Below, piece by piece: positions 40,084-51,865 of a stretch of 64,000 nucleotides of DNA. Location of the stretch: contig CM032232.1 in NCBI GenBank assembly GCA_019009955.1, positions 136,296,001 through 136,360,000 of the forward strand, written 5' to 3'. Position 1 is the first letter of the stretch, and each line of letters starts with the position of its first letter. Under the pieces are notes generated by a model that saw only the letters and a program-made list of their open reading frames with translations, did no database searches and was not told the origin of the DNA. Position numbers and translations under genes: made by a program. Source of the stretch: Riptortus pedestris (Eukaryota; Arthropoda; Insecta; Hemiptera; Alydidae).

Positions 40084-40677
40084 TAGCATACCATAATTTA
40101 AGAATCATCTGTTATCTAGGAGCACATCTTGCTTTAATGCCAGTCTTACTGTGATCTACATGGCAGGAGGGACTAAGTCACCAAAGATTCGAACAATATT
40201 AGGAAGATTTATATTTTAGGACTATAAACACTTGAAGAAAATGAAAAAGAGACAAGAAACATGTAGAATCTTGTCAAGATCCTCATGTATTAATAATAGA
40301 GTTTGATTTATTTGACAGAACTGAAATTTTATAAATTTTAGTATGAATTTAATGAGCACTATCCTTCAGTAATATCATTACTGAACATTGAGTTATTAAA
40401 AAAAATAGCATTAGAAACGTTTCTTAGATACAGTACCAGAGTTCTTTCAAAAGAAGAAATTCTACTTTTTGCATTTTGCTTTGAACATTCTTTGATTTCT
40501 TTTCTACCTAAAATATTTTTGATTTTTCTTTAATTTAGAAATATTAATCAACACACACCTGCTTCCTATGTACATAGAAATATGAGTACTAGTTTAAGGC
40601 TATCAAAATATTAACAAAAATAAAACCATATTTATATTTATTTATTAAATCTGTAAAGTATAATTGGTCAATTCTTA

Positions 40678-40683
40678 TTTATT
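40678..40683 (-). terminator. Poly(A) signal of the ankyrin gene
   Basis: AATAAA on the minus strand, about 95 bases after the TGA stop at 40779-40781. Confidence 0.5.
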
Positions 40684-40778
40684 TTTGATCCCTTACGAAA
40701 TATAAATATACTTTTTATCTGATTATAAAATATTACTTTACAAGGTTGTTCTTTTCTAGCTTAATATAATACATTATT

Positions 40779-43007
40779 TCATATAGCCCCATGGACTTTG
40801 AGGTAGGATTCAACTTTGCTGAATGCCTTTTCGGATGCCAATGACAGAGCAGTTTTTCCATCATTATTTGTAATGTTTACATCAGGATTATAGTGTTCTA
40901 TCAGATGTTTCACAATTTGAAGACAGAAATCTTCATCCTCGATATGCAATATTGCTACCATTATTGGAGTTAAACCCATAGCCCTGCTATTTACATCTGC
41001 TCCTTTCTGAAGCAGAAGGTGAATTAGCTCTTCATTCTTTATTTTAATTGCAATATGTAATGGAGTAATACCAAATCCGGCCTTTGCATTGACGTCTGAT
41101 CCCCTTGCAATCAATTCTTTAGCGAGATCAATGTATTGTTTTGCAATCGCATAATGTAGTGGAGTTTCTCCATTAACAAAATCAAAACGTGATAGATTGG
41201 CACCATTATCTAATAAGATCTGTACAATTTTCAGGTGTCCAAAATGAATTGCTATATGAAGAAGAGACATTCTTATTTCAGGAACAAATTCATTTACTCG
41301 AGCACCATGTTTGATGAGATACTCCACCAAATTACTATTCCCACTTAATATTGCAGCTGTTAATGGTGTAAATTCATGTAATCCAGGAGTGTTCACATTA
41401 GCACCTTTTTCTACAAGATACTTGGTTGTCTCCTCATTACCAAAAAAAGCTGCCCACATAAGTGATGTCATGTTATAACCATCTCGATGATTTACATCCA
41501 GACCGGGTTCCAATATTAAATTGAAGCCAGACAGATGAACGCATTTATCATCCACATCATTAAGCCCTCCACTCGAACCATGGAACTGCTTTTCAAAGAT
41601 CATTGTATTCAATTCATTATGTATTTTAATTTTTAACCCGTTTCCATATGGGTGTTTGACAATATGATAATTGGAGCAGTTTAGTGTAGAGTAATGAACT
41701 CTAATTGAAGAAACTGCTATCAGTAATGTGTTAATATCCGTTGAAGTGGTATTTGTATTATCGACACTGAAAAGTATATTTCCACATTCAGTAATTATCC
41801 TCAAATGAGTAGCATTCCTTGTTGGGTTTACTACAAGTTTACTGTCTTCATAGTGGGCATCATGTTTCTTCCATTGGTGTTTCAAGTACCCATGCTGAAA
41901 AATTACAATTCATATTAGTTAATAATATAACATTAATTTGATTTATTGTGTAATATTATGTTCACAGATCATGCATGCAGTGTTTTCTTGTAAAACTAGT
42001 GTACTAATTTCTCTCAGAGAATATCAGATGTCCTTGCTATGACCTTACTTTAATGTTTTGAGTTAACTCCAACTTCATTTTCCGAATTTCCTTCATGGGA
42101 ATCCCTCCATCGGCCTCTCATCCTTCCAAAAGTTACAAAGTCAACCATTTAGAAGTCTCCATGGAACACAGCAATGTCTACTATTAGCAGATTTCCCTTA
42201 AGGTAGTACTCATGAAGCGATTTTCGAAAAATTTCTTCAAATGTTACCAAACCCAGATATCGAAAATCGTCCTTTCAAAATTATTAGACGTCGTAAGATG
42301 GAAGATAGTCTATTTTGCAACTGATTAGCCATGGTTTAAGTAGTGGAATTTAAATTCGAGAGATCTTTATATATATATATATAAAAAAAAAAATATATAT
42401 ATAAATATATAGCAAATTAAATGTACTATAAATATTGTTATATACATTTATTCTCTATCTTGAATATTAACCTAGATATTTGCATTTTTCAGTTTTTAGC
42501 CCTCAGCAAACCCCCACATCTACTCATGTTACATAAACAATACTCTATTATATAGTAGACCACATTATTCGAAGCTTAAATACCAAATTTTGATTTCAAG
42601 AGACCTATATTATACTAGATACGTGCAAATATGTCCTGGTGAACCCCCCCCCTCTCCCACCGCCTTAAGGTCTTGGGACTACTCTGGAGTACTTGGATTA
42701 TTCCAAGTGTTCATTTCTTGGATAGTTATAGTTAAAGAAAAAACATCAACTTACCGTTCCGTGAAAGTATGATTTAACAGTAGCAATGCAGCATATGTAA
42801 GCTAACAGTAAAAGCCAGATATTACCTGCAATATAAGAATTTAATAATCACTACAATAAATATGAAGACTAAATATTAATTTATCTATAGTGAAGCAATC
42901 GTTACTAAGCGATATTACTTTTAAACAAAGCCTAACCAAAAGAAAAACAAATTCATTGATCCTACCAAGGTGATGACAAAAATTAGGACCGTTCAAAATT
43001 CTATACG

Positions 43008-43040
<33 letters not shown>

Positions 43041-43279
43041 CACCTATCCCCCGCTCCTGTTTTTCTCAGAGAATATTAACATAGCCTAATATCTAAGTAG
43101 GGTCAGTAGTAATACACATACCAAGTTTCATAAAATTTGGTTAAGCCGTTTATGCGTGAAAAGGTAACAAACAAACAGACACCAAAGCTACAAATTGCAG
43201 ATATCGTGTCTATGGCAGGTGAAACGGAAAAGTATCGTGAATTTTCGAGAAAAAAAATTGATGGAAAGAAAGAGATTAC

Positions 43280-43346
<67 letters not shown>

Positions 43347-44235
43347 GTCTGTTACTGCATGTTGAATCGAAAAAGTGTATAAAACCAATCTTATTGAAAA
43401 TTAAATGTACTATAAATAGTGTCATATACATTTATTCGCTACCTTAAATATTAACCGAGATATTTGCATTTTTCAGTTTTCAGCCTTCAACAAACCCCCA
43501 CTTCTACTCGAGCCACATAAACAAAACTCTGTTATATTATAAAATATTTTATTTGAAGCTTAAATACCTAACATTGTTTTCCATAGAGCTTTATTATACG
43601 AGATACAAGCAAATATGTTCTGTTGATTCCCCGCCCCCCCGCCATAAGTTCTTGGACTACTAAAATTTGGGTGATTGAGATAAAAATTAATCTTATTCAA
43701 TATAAATTACAGTACTAGATATAGTAAATAGCATTCGATAAAATTTGTCCAGGTATATTTCAGTAAATGTTTTTCTTTCCGGAAGAATATTTCTATCTAT
43801 CTTTTCAGTTCTGGAAAGTTGGCAGACCTGTTTGTTAATAATTCACGCTTTCCTTTGGGTGGTTATTAAAATTAACCGAAAGATTTCTCATAACCGTTTG
43901 TATTTATTCGCTTAATATTCACAGTGGTATTGTGTTACCAGTAGGCAGATTTATCTATTGTAAAACTTCACGTGGGGAAATCTGCTCAGTTTACCCCTTT
44001 ATAGTTTTTTTTCTCTTTCTTATGTTGTAAATATACCTAGGTTTCTTTATATTTATTAATTTTGTGCATTGTATTTATTTTGTACATTTGTAAAATTGAA
44101 TTTTGTAGATTTTTAATATTTCTTTAATTTTGTAAAATTATATTCTATCCTGTTAAAAGATGAATCGCATTGTAGCGGTATCTCAAATGAATAATAATAA
44201 TCATAAATTTATTAGTAATTACCTGTAATCATCAT
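40779..44235 (-). CDS. Ankyrin-repeat protein with N-terminal signal sequence
   Basis: Three exons on the minus strand, 44235-44223, 42825-42755 and 41894-40779, give 399 aa with matching phases and GT-AG borders. Residues 1-23 (MMITGNIWLLLLAYICCIATVKS) form a signal peptide or signal anchor. The large exon alone would hide this. Residues 29-162 match nothing I know; they carry sequons (NAT, NTT, NCS), which suit passage through the ER. From about residue 163 to the end there are about seven ankyrin repeats. They show TPLTAAILSGN, LLHIAIHFGHLKIVQILLDNGA and TPLHIAIKIKN type motifs. The protein stops directly after the last repeat, with no second domain or ER-retention motif. Introns and host-like base use argue against a bacterial endosymbiont origin. 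Role unknown; secretion or lumenal location is inferred from the signal sequence. Confidence 0.85.
42184..42660 (-). mobile_element. HINE-like element, decayed
   Basis: It starts TTAGCAGATTTCCCTTAAGG, contains short TA runs near 42366 and 42394, and continues with body text (CAGCAAACCCCCACATCTAC). The 5' block is missing. It lies in intron 2 of the ankyrin gene. Confidence 0.6.
42950..44000 (-). mobile_element. HINE-like element with Helitron fragment in its TA core
   Basis: The left part carries GATCCTACCAAGGTGATGAC and a CA/TA run at 43005-43040. A Helitron piece follows (about 43041-43285), then a TA run at 43285-43342. The HINE body then resumes (TTTGTCTGTTACTGC, CAAACCCCCACTTCTACTC). 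The 5' end is a decayed GGGGAAATCTGCTCAGTTTA near 43975. It lies in intron 1 of the ankyrin gene. Confidence 0.6.
43041..43285 (-). mobile_element. Helitron 5'-half fragment
   Basis: It matches the 5' half of the 46765-47905 Helitron in reverse. TATGCGTGAAAAGGTAACAA and GTGTCTATGGCAGGTGAAAC are visible. The CTAG end is absent. Confidence 0.6.
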
Positions 44236-44396
44236 TTTGAGTTATTATTTGACTGAATCGTTTATTCACTCACTGTCAGAATCGCCAAATCTGAAAGAAA
44301 ACAATGTAATTTATTTTAATGAAGGTTTAATTTTTTTTTTTTGTAATAAAAATATATTATCACCCCCTTATATAATATATAAAATATATTAACACC

Positions 44397-44463
44397 TAAC
44401 TATGGCTAATCTGGAAGGGTTAACTATAGGTTGCTATCCTTTTCTAGTTGGCTTGAATTAAGG
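44397..44463 (-). mobile_element. SINE fragment
   Basis: CTATGGCTAATCTGGAAGGG and TATCCTTTTCTAGTTGGCTT match the SINE body in reverse. It abuts a HINE 3' end. Confidence 0.45.
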
Positions 44464-44615
44464 ATTTTAGCAGATTTCCCTTGAGGAAAATAAACTTTTG
44501 TGGTCGTACTAATGACGTGATTTTCGAAAAATTTCTTCAAATGTCAATCGATCCTACCTAGTAGATGACGAAAATGAAAATTATATATATAACAATATAT
44601 ATATATATACATATA
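44464..44615 (-). mobile_element. HINE-like 3' end, cut by a Helitron
   Basis: TTAGCAGATTTCCCTTGAGG then ATCGATCCTACCTAGTAGAT, running into a TA tract where the next Helitron begins. Confidence 0.6.
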
Positions 44616-44619
44616 TATA

Positions 44620-45573
44620 CTAGCTCAGATACCCGGCTTCGCTCGGGAATTCATTTGAGGATGAATGGTGATGGTATTTTTTTGGCAGGGCTTTACTTTG
44701 CATAATTTTGTCATTTACCCGTCCCAGTGTTTAGTTTAAATACCCGTCGTTTCTGTGGATTTGTTAATAATAAAATTATTTTTTTATGTAAGACTTCACT
44801 GTCCTCCATATTGTCATATTTCCCGTCTCCTGTGCATTATGGATAGATTTGAATTATTAGCAGAAAATATTGACATACATTTGAATTAGTTTTTCCCGGT
44901 GAGGTACCTTGTAGTTCCAAAGAATTGTTGAGCAAATTTCACTAAATAATAAAATAAACAACTTTGTTATGTGCATATTTGCCGAAACCCCAATAGGGGA
45001 CGAAATATCACTATTTTTAATTTCCGGCCTCCCTTATAACCCCCACTCCTGCCCGTCCCTAGAAATGTTAGTATGGCTTATTATAAGGAAGGCATTAGTG
45101 CTAATTCACATACCGAGTTTGGTTTAGTTCGGTTGAGTCTTTTGTGCCAAATAAAATTGTTGACTTCCGCTATCATTTTTAGCGTATAACGCCTTTATAC
45201 TTAGGTATACGACAAAAGTGTATATAACAAAAGTTACTCTAAATAACAAATTAAACAACTTTTGTTATGTGCATAATTGCCGAAAATGCAATAGGAAACG
45301 AAATATCGCTATTTTTAATTTCAGGCCTCCATTATAACCACCACTCCTCTTCGCCTCAGAGAATATTAATATAGCCTAAAGTCTAAGTTGGGTTAGTAGT
45401 AATATACATACCAAGTTTCATAAAATTCGGTTCAGCCGTTTATGCGTGAAAAGGTAACAAACAAACAAACATACACGAAAGAAACAAAATGCAGTTATGG
45501 TGTCTATGACATGTGAAACGAAAAGTTATCGTGAAATTTCGCGAAAAAAAATCAATGTACAGACAGAGGTTAC

Positions 45574-45580
<7 letters not shown>
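44620..45580 (-). mobile_element. Non-autonomous Helitron, minus copy
   Basis: The 3' end is at the left: CTAG at 44620-44623, with the hairpin region CCCGGCTTCGCTCGGG just inside. The body includes two copies of a roughly 290-bp unit. The 5' end runs into the TA tract at 45581-45644 that it shares, head to head, with the next copy. No Rep/Hel coding. Confidence 0.7.
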
Positions 45581-45635
<55 letters not shown>

Positions 45636-45644
45636 TATATATAT
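45581..45644. repeat. (TA)n tract between two head-to-head Helitrons
   Basis: Near-pure TA run. The flanking sequence is an inverted repeat of about 90 bp on each side (AATTGTAACCTCTGTCTGTA and its complement). Confidence 0.9.
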
Positions 45645-46760
45645 AAAATTGTAACCTCTGTCTGTACATTGATTTTTTTCGCGAAATTTCACGATAACTT
45701 TTCGTTTCACATGTCATAGACACCATAACTGCATTTTGTTTCTTTGGTGTCTGTTTGTTTGTTTGTTTGTTTATTTGTTTGTTTGTTTATTTGTTTGTTT
45801 GTTTGTTTGTTACCTTTTCACGCATAAACGGCTGAACCGAATTTTATGAAACTTGGTATTTATATTACTACTAACCCAACTTAGACTTTAGGCTATATTA
45901 ATATCCTCTGAGACGAACAGGAGTGGGGGTTATAAGGGAGGCCTGAAATTAAAAATAGCGATATTTCGTTTCCTATTGGTTTTTCGGCAAATATGCACAT
46001 AACAAAAGTTGTTTATTTTGTTATTTAAAGTAACTTTTGTTATATACCTTTTTTTCGTATACCGAATTATAAACGAGATATACGCTAAAACCTATAGCGG
46101 AAGTGAACAATTTTATTTGGGACAAAAGACCCAACCGAAATAAATAAAACTCGGTATGTGTACTAGCAGTGAGGCCTTCATTATAATAAGCCATACCAAC
46201 ATTTTTATGGACGGGCAGGAGTGGGGGTTATAAGGGAAGCCTGAAATTAATAATAGCGATATTTCGTTTCCTATTGGTTTTTCCGCAAATATAAACATAA
46301 CAAAAGTTGTTTATTTTGTTATTTGGAGTAACTTTTGTTATATACACTTTTGTCGTATACCTAAGTATAAATGAGTTATACGTTAAAACTTTAGCGGGCA
46401 CTAGCGGCTGAACCGAATTTAACAAAACTCGATATGTCAATTAAAATTTATTCTTCCATGATTATAAGTTATATTAAAATTTTTAGTTTCGAACGGGAGG
46501 GGGGTAAAAAGGGAGGCCTGAAATAAAAATTAACCATATTTACATGTATAAGAGACGGGAAATATAAAAATATCAAAGACTGTGAAGCCTTATCGAACAA
46601 ATAATTCTATTATTAGCAAATCCAGGGCAAAAATGGGTATCAATCCTAAACACTGGGACGGGTAAATGTCAAAATATTGTGCAATGTAAAGCCTGCTAAA
46701 AAATACCATCACCATTCAGCCTCAAATGAATTCCCGGGCGAAGCCGGGTATCTGAGCTAG
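45640..46760 (+). mobile_element. Non-autonomous Helitron, plus copy 1
   Basis: It starts in the TA tract, then AAAATTGTAACCTCTGTCTG, a variable (GTTT)n tract near 45755-45812, and three tandem copies of a unit of about 280-300 bp marked by CCTGAAATTAAAAATAGCG. The end hairpin CCCGGGCGAAGCCGGG is followed by TATCTGAGCTAG at 46760. Confidence 0.75.
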
Positions 46761-46764
46761 TATA

Positions 46765-47905
46765 TCTATATATATATAAAATTGTAACCTCTGTCTGTAC
46801 ATTGATTTTTTTCGCGAAATTTCACGATAACTTTTCGTTTCACATGTCATAGACACCATATCTGCATTTTGTTTCTTTCGTGTATGTTTGTTTGTTTGTT
46901 TGTTGGTTTGTTTGTTGGTTTGTTTGTTTGTTTGTTTGTTTGTTTGTTTGTTTGTTACCTTTTCACGCATAAACGGCTGAACCGAATTTTATGAAACTTG
47001 GTATGTATATTACTACTAACCCAACTTAGACTTTAGGCTATATTAATATTCTCTGAGACGAACAGGAGTGGGGGTTATAAGGGAAGCCTGAAATTAAAAA
47101 TAGCGATATTTCGTTTTCTATTGGTTTTTCGGCAAATATACACATAACAAAAGTTGTTTATTTTGTTATTTAGAGTAACTTTTGTTATATACACTTTTGT
47201 CGTATACCGAAGTTTAAATGCGTTATACGCTAAAAATTATAGCGGGAGTCAACAATATTATTTGCCAAAAAAGACTCAACCGAACTAAATAAAACTCGGT
47301 ATGTGTATTAGCAGTGAGGCTTTTATTATAATAAGCCATACCAACATTTCTATGGACGGGCAGGAGTGGGGGTTATAAGGGAAGCCTGAAATTAAAAATA
47401 GCGATATTTCGTTTCCTATTGGTTTTTCCGCAAACATAAACATAACAAAAGTTGTTTATTTTGTTATTTGGAGTAACTTTTGTTATATACACTTTTGTCG
47501 TATACCTAAGTATAAATGAGTTATACGTTAAAACCTTAGCGGGCACTAACGGCTGAACCGAACTTAACAAAACTCGGTATGTCAATTAGCATTAATTCTT
47601 CCATGATTATAAGTTATATTAAAATTTTTAGGTTCGAACGGGAGGGGGGTTATAAGGGAGGCCTGAAATAAAAATTCACCATATTTACATGTATAAGAGA
47701 CGGGAAATATAAAAATAGCGAAGACTGCGAAGAATTATCGAACAAATAATTCTATCTTTAGCAAATCACCGGCAACGACGGGTATCAAACCTAAACACTG
47801 GGACGGGTAAATGTGAAAATATTGTGCAATGTAAAGCCTGCTAAAAAATACCATCACCATTCAGCCTCAAATGAATTCCCGGGCGAAGCCGGGTATCTGA
47901 GCTAG
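46765..47905 (+). mobile_element. Non-autonomous Helitron, complete plus copy 2
   Basis: A clean 1141-bp copy: 5' TC at 46765-46766 after an A, 3' CTAG at 47902-47905 before a T. Same hairpin, (GTTT)n tract (about 46885-46956) and three internal units as its neighbour, to which it is joined by only a few TA bases. No protein coding. Confidence 0.8.
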
Positions 47906-47916
47906 TATATATATAT

Positions 47917-48139
47917 GGGGCTCAGGTTAGCCATGTGAATTAAAGCGTTGACTTTTAATCTCACATGGTAAGCCTACAGTGGCAAATTCGATTCCCGCTT
48001 GGGCAAGGATATTTATTTAGGGACGAAATTCATTAAATAAAATACTAAGTCCCACCCTGGCTAGAAAAGAGTGGTAACCTGTAGATAACCCGTCCCAATT
48101 AGCCATAGTAGCAATAAGTAGACGTTAATAAATAATAAT
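47917..48139 (+). mobile_element. tRNA-derived SINE
   Basis: GGGGCTCAGGTTAGCCATGT head, CAAATTCGATTCCCGC B-box region, the CCACCCTGGCTAGAAAAGAG body and an AATAATAAT tail. It is inserted in TA-rich DNA just right of the Helitron. Confidence 0.8.
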
Positions 48140-48289
48140 CCTTCATGTAATGATATTTCAAGCGATTAGGATATTAAATTTAATAACATTATTTTTAAAA
48201 CCAAAGCTACTTTTAATAAGACAGAAAACAACTTTTGTTATGTGTAAGTTTGCCTTAAAACAAATAGAAAATGAAATATCGCAATTTTA

Positions 48290-48736
48290 TTATTCAGGCC
48301 TCTCTTAAGGAGATACAAACAAATACGTTCTGTTGATCCCTCCAATGTTCTCTTTGTTCTTGGATTACTAAAATCTGAGTGATTGAGCTAGAAATTATTC
48401 TGTTTCATTTCAAATTCCACCAGCTATAGTAAATAGTTTTCAATTAAATTAATATGTTTTATTCAGATATATTTCATTAATTCTTCATCTTTATCTTCGT
48501 CTAGAGTAATTCTATCTATTCAGCGGTGGGAAGTTGGCTGCCCTGTTTGTTTACAATTCAGACGCTTTCCGTTGTAGGTGTTACTAACTTGTAAATTGAC
48601 TGAATGATTTCTTATTACCGTTTGTATTTATTCCCTTAACACTCACGATTGTGTTAGCGGTATGTAGGTTTATCTTTTGTGAACCTTCCCAGGGGAAATC
48701 TGCTCAGTTTACGCAGCCTCTGCTTGCCGGATTTTT
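48290..48736 (-). mobile_element. HINE-like 5' part, minus
   Basis: It ends GGGGAAATCTGCTCAGTTTA then CGCAGCCTCTGCTTGCCGGA. The TA core and 3' end are lost. Confidence 0.6.
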
Positions 48737-48862
48737 TTTATTTGCGAGCAGGAGACAGATTTCAGATTGAAGAGTTCTGCCGAGGTTCAACGAACGGTCG
48801 GCTGACTCAGAGAAACATTTTCCAGGAACAATAGATAGCCTTAGTCAGTATTCCGTAGAACT

Positions 48863-48984
48863 TGTATATTATTATTTACGTCCACTTTATGCTACTAGGC
48901 TAATCGTGACGGGTTATCTATAGGTTACCACCCTTTTCTAGCCAGGGTGGGCTCAAGAAGTTTATTTAATGAGTCTGTCACTAA
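48863..48984 (-). mobile_element. SINE, head missing, with target-site duplication
   Basis: A 3' SINE part in reverse, flanked by ATTCCGTAGAACT (48850-48862) and ATTCCGCAGAACT (48985-48997). The duplication shows the copy inserted already shortened at its tRNA-like end. Confidence 0.75.
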
Positions 48985-49012
48985 ATTCCGCAGAACTGCA
49001 ATATCATTTAAG

Positions 49013-49080
49013 TCCGACACGCAGGAGCTTCGTAAAGTAAGCGAATTTCCCATGCACTAGTATGGCAAAATACTGATCTC
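49013..49080 (+). mobile_element. HINE-like 5' end fragment
   Basis: GTCCGACACGCAGGAGCTTC, then AAGCGAATTTCCCATGC. It is followed at once by a second copy's 5' end. Confidence 0.55.
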
Positions 49081-49109
49081 ATCACACCACTACTCTCTAC
49101 TTTTAAAGG

Positions 49110-50021
49110 TCCGTCACGCAGGGGCTGCGTAAACTAAGCAGATTAACCACGTATTTGCATTTATCTCAAAAAGTAAAAGTTCATTGAGAACAATATTTGG
49201 TATTTATGTTCAAATAATGTGCTTTATAATATAACAGCTTATTGTTAATATGGCATGAGTAAGAGGGAGGGAGGGGGTTTACTGAAGGCCGAAAATCATA
49301 AAGTGCAAATATCTCGGTTAATAATCAAGGTATTGTAATACCAATATTTATAGAACTTTACATTTGCAATTAGATTGATCCTATACAATTTTTCGATCCG
49401 ACGCATAATAACGGAGATATTAAGAATTTTTGAAATTTCTCCTCTGTAATTATTTGATATTTAAGACTTCACTGTCCTCAATATTTCTATATTTCCCGTC
49501 TCCTGTGAATGTATTTTTTTTTTTTTTATATAACGTAATGAACAATATAATTCATAATCATGGAAAGTATTCATCTTCCAAACCATGTATGAATAAATGC
49601 TCCTTTCCCTCGATGCAGTACAAAGCCCAACTGGTTTGCGTACGTCATAACCGCTATTAAAAATACTCTTTTGTAAGTCTGGATTGTAAACTGTATATTC
49701 ATGAACGGTAACTATATATTGGTACATAGTGTGTTCAGTAAAGTATATCATATATTAACGGAGAAGAGTTAATGAATACCAGAAATAACAACGTGCACCT
49801 CCCCAACGTTAATCCTTTGAAATTATTTATTTATGATAATTAAAAAAAATTCACATCCCTGAGAATAACACCACATTATAATATAATTATATTAATTTGA
49901 ACGGACCTCACTTTTGTAATCTCTTAGGTAGGATCGATGGACATTTGAAGAAATGCTTCGTTAATCAAGTCATGAATACAACGACAATAGTTGATTCCCC
50001 TCAAGCGAAATCTGTTAAAGG
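49110..50021 (+). mobile_element. HINE-like element with about 0.45 kb of foreign DNA inside
   Basis: 5' block GTCCGTCACGCAGGGGCTGC, body to about 49440, then foreign DNA. This includes a short Helitron piece (ACTTCACTGTCCTCAATATT near 49466) and about 280 bases I cannot assign. The 3' block resumes at 49895 (GTAGGATCGATGGACATTTG) and ends with a decayed hairpin at about 50020. Confidence 0.6.
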
Positions 50022-50051
50022 GCTATCTTCAATTTTTTTATGTACCTTTAC

Positions 50052-50225
50052 TCAGTAAATGTAAAATAAATTAGAACCCTTATCTCTATTCCATGTTAGC
50101 GGGTTATCGACATGTGATAACGCATTGTCCCAACCAATAACAGCATCATTAAAGACACCAGTTGCAAATATATCCTTGGGATTCCAGACACCTTCACCAA
50201 TCGGATAAACACAACGCAGGTAAAT
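50052..50225 (-). CDS. Possible coding fragment, unknown
   Basis: A 57-codon frame closed by TGA at 50052-50054. It includes YPIGEGVWNPKDIFATGVF and GWDNALSHVDNPLTWNRD. Composition is protein-like, unlike nearby repeat frames. However, an in-frame TAA lies just upstream, no AG acceptor precedes it and there is no start codon. It may be a relic of a gene or of captured DNA between HINE copies. I do not recognise the family. Confidence 0.25.
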   Translation of the reverse strand: MYLRCVYPIGEGVWNPKDIFATGVFNDAVIGWDNALSHVDNPLTWNRDKGSNLFYIY

Positions 50226-50268
50226 TTATTGTTTCTGTTTTTTAAATGTATGCACATTAAAAAAAAAG

Positions 50269-51034
50269 TCCGTCACGAGGTGCTGCGTAAACTAAGCAGA
50301 TTTCCCACGCGAAGCTTTACAATAGATAAATATACATACAGGTAACACTAGCGTGAATGCTCCGTAAATGTACAATACAAGTCAATAATCTCTACAACGG
50401 AAAGCGGCTGAATTGTAAACAAACAGGCAAGGCAGCCTCGTAGTGCTGTATAGATAGACCGGAAATACAAACAATTAATGATATGTTATCTGAATATAAC
50501 ATATTAATTTGATTGAAAACAATTTACTAAAGCTAATGCTGTAATTTGTAATGAATCAGTTTTATTTCAATCATTCAAATTGTAGTAATCCAAAATCAAA
50601 AGAAAGCGGAGGTCAACAGAACGTATTTGCATACATCTCACAGAGTAAAGGTTCAATGAAAACAATATTTGGTATTTAGGCTTCAAATAATGCGGCTTAT
50701 TATATAACAGGGTATTGTTTATGTAACACCAGTAGAAGTGGGGGTTTACTGTAGGCTGAAAACTGAAAAATGCAAATATCTCGGTTAATATTCAAGATAC
50801 AGAATAAATTTATTAAAAATATTAATAGTACATTTAATTTGCAATAAGATTTACTCTATAGACTTTTTCGATCTGACTTATAGTCACAGAGATATTTCGA
50901 ATTTTCAAAATTTCCCCCCTCCCCTCAGTCCGATTTCAGTTGTTAACGAACTTGATCTGTTTTTTTATATAAAACGACTAAATATCGAGTTTGGCAACGA
51001 TCAAACAAAAATTGCGACCGCTAGAGCTGTAACA

Positions 51035-51075
<41 letters not shown>

Positions 51076-51188
51076 ATATATATATACAGTTTTGAATGGG
51101 CCTCATTTTCGTCATGTATTAGGTAAAATCGATGGACAATTGAAGAAAAATTTCGAAAATCGCGTCATGAGTACGACCTCAATAGCTC
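50269..51188 (+). mobile_element. HINE-like element, 3' hairpin missing
   Basis: 5' block GTCCGTCACGAGGTGCTGCG with AAGCAGATTTCCCACGCG. Long body including GGGGGTTTACTGTAGGCTGA, a TA core at 51037-51087 and the 3' block to ACGACCTCAATAGCT. It stops before the hairpin. Confidence 0.7.
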
Positions 51189-51207
51189 AAAATTAGTACG
51201 AAAAGAA

Positions 51208-51300
51208 GTCCGCCATGCAGGGACTGCTTAAACTAAGCAGATTTCCCACCTAATGCATTGCCACACTTATGATCTCATCTCTGAGTATATTCCTTATTTC
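51208..51300 (+). mobile_element. HINE-like 5' end fragment
   Basis: GTCCGCCATGCAGGGACTGC followed by AAGCAGATTTCCCACC. The element is lost beyond this. Confidence 0.55.
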
Positions 51301-51419
51301 TCCAATAATAAGAAGCCTTTGTAAACACGGCTTTAATTTAAGCTGGGCGGGGGATACAGTAGCTTTAAATGGTAATCACATCAGTAGAAGTTTCACAGAA
51401 ATATATATACATACGTCAT

Positions 51420-51470
51420 TTTAGCACATTTTCCTTAAGGGAAATCAGCTATTGAGGTTGAACTAATAAC
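51420..51470 (-). mobile_element. HINE-like 3' end fragment
   Basis: TTAGCACATTTTCCTTAAGG then AAATCAGCTATTGAGGTTGA. Only the terminal block remains. Confidence 0.5.
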
Positions 51471-51474
51471 CCCG

Positions 51475-51865
51475 TTTTTTTTTTTTTTAATTTTAGAATC
51501 CATCCCTATCCCCTTTGACGTGTTACAACGATAATTTTGTTGTTGACTCCAACTTTTATGTCGCAGCATTTCACAATAAATTGTACCGTTTCTGAACTAA
51601 TGGTTAGTGTATTTTACGCCTAAAGGAAGCTAATTTTTTAACTAATGTATTATCTAAGTATAAATGTTATTCAATAATATGTAAAGAAATTAATTGACAC
51701 AATATTAAAAAAATTGTTTTTTTATTGAAAACAACACTTTTTCACGTATTCTATTATGTTATGTAACATTTAATGGAAATAAACATATTTCATTTCATAC
51801 ACGCCACTAACTTATATCATGGCTACTCAGTTGCAAATAGACTCTTCATCTGTTGTTGACCACCA
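51475..51865. other. Left flank of the tandem array
   Basis: AT-rich, unassigned; a T run near 51476-51488. Confidence 0.4.

Noticed and set aside
40779..44235. Horizontal transfer of the ankyrin gene from a bacterial endosymbiont
   Set aside because: It has two introns, a eukaryotic-style signal exon and host-like base composition.
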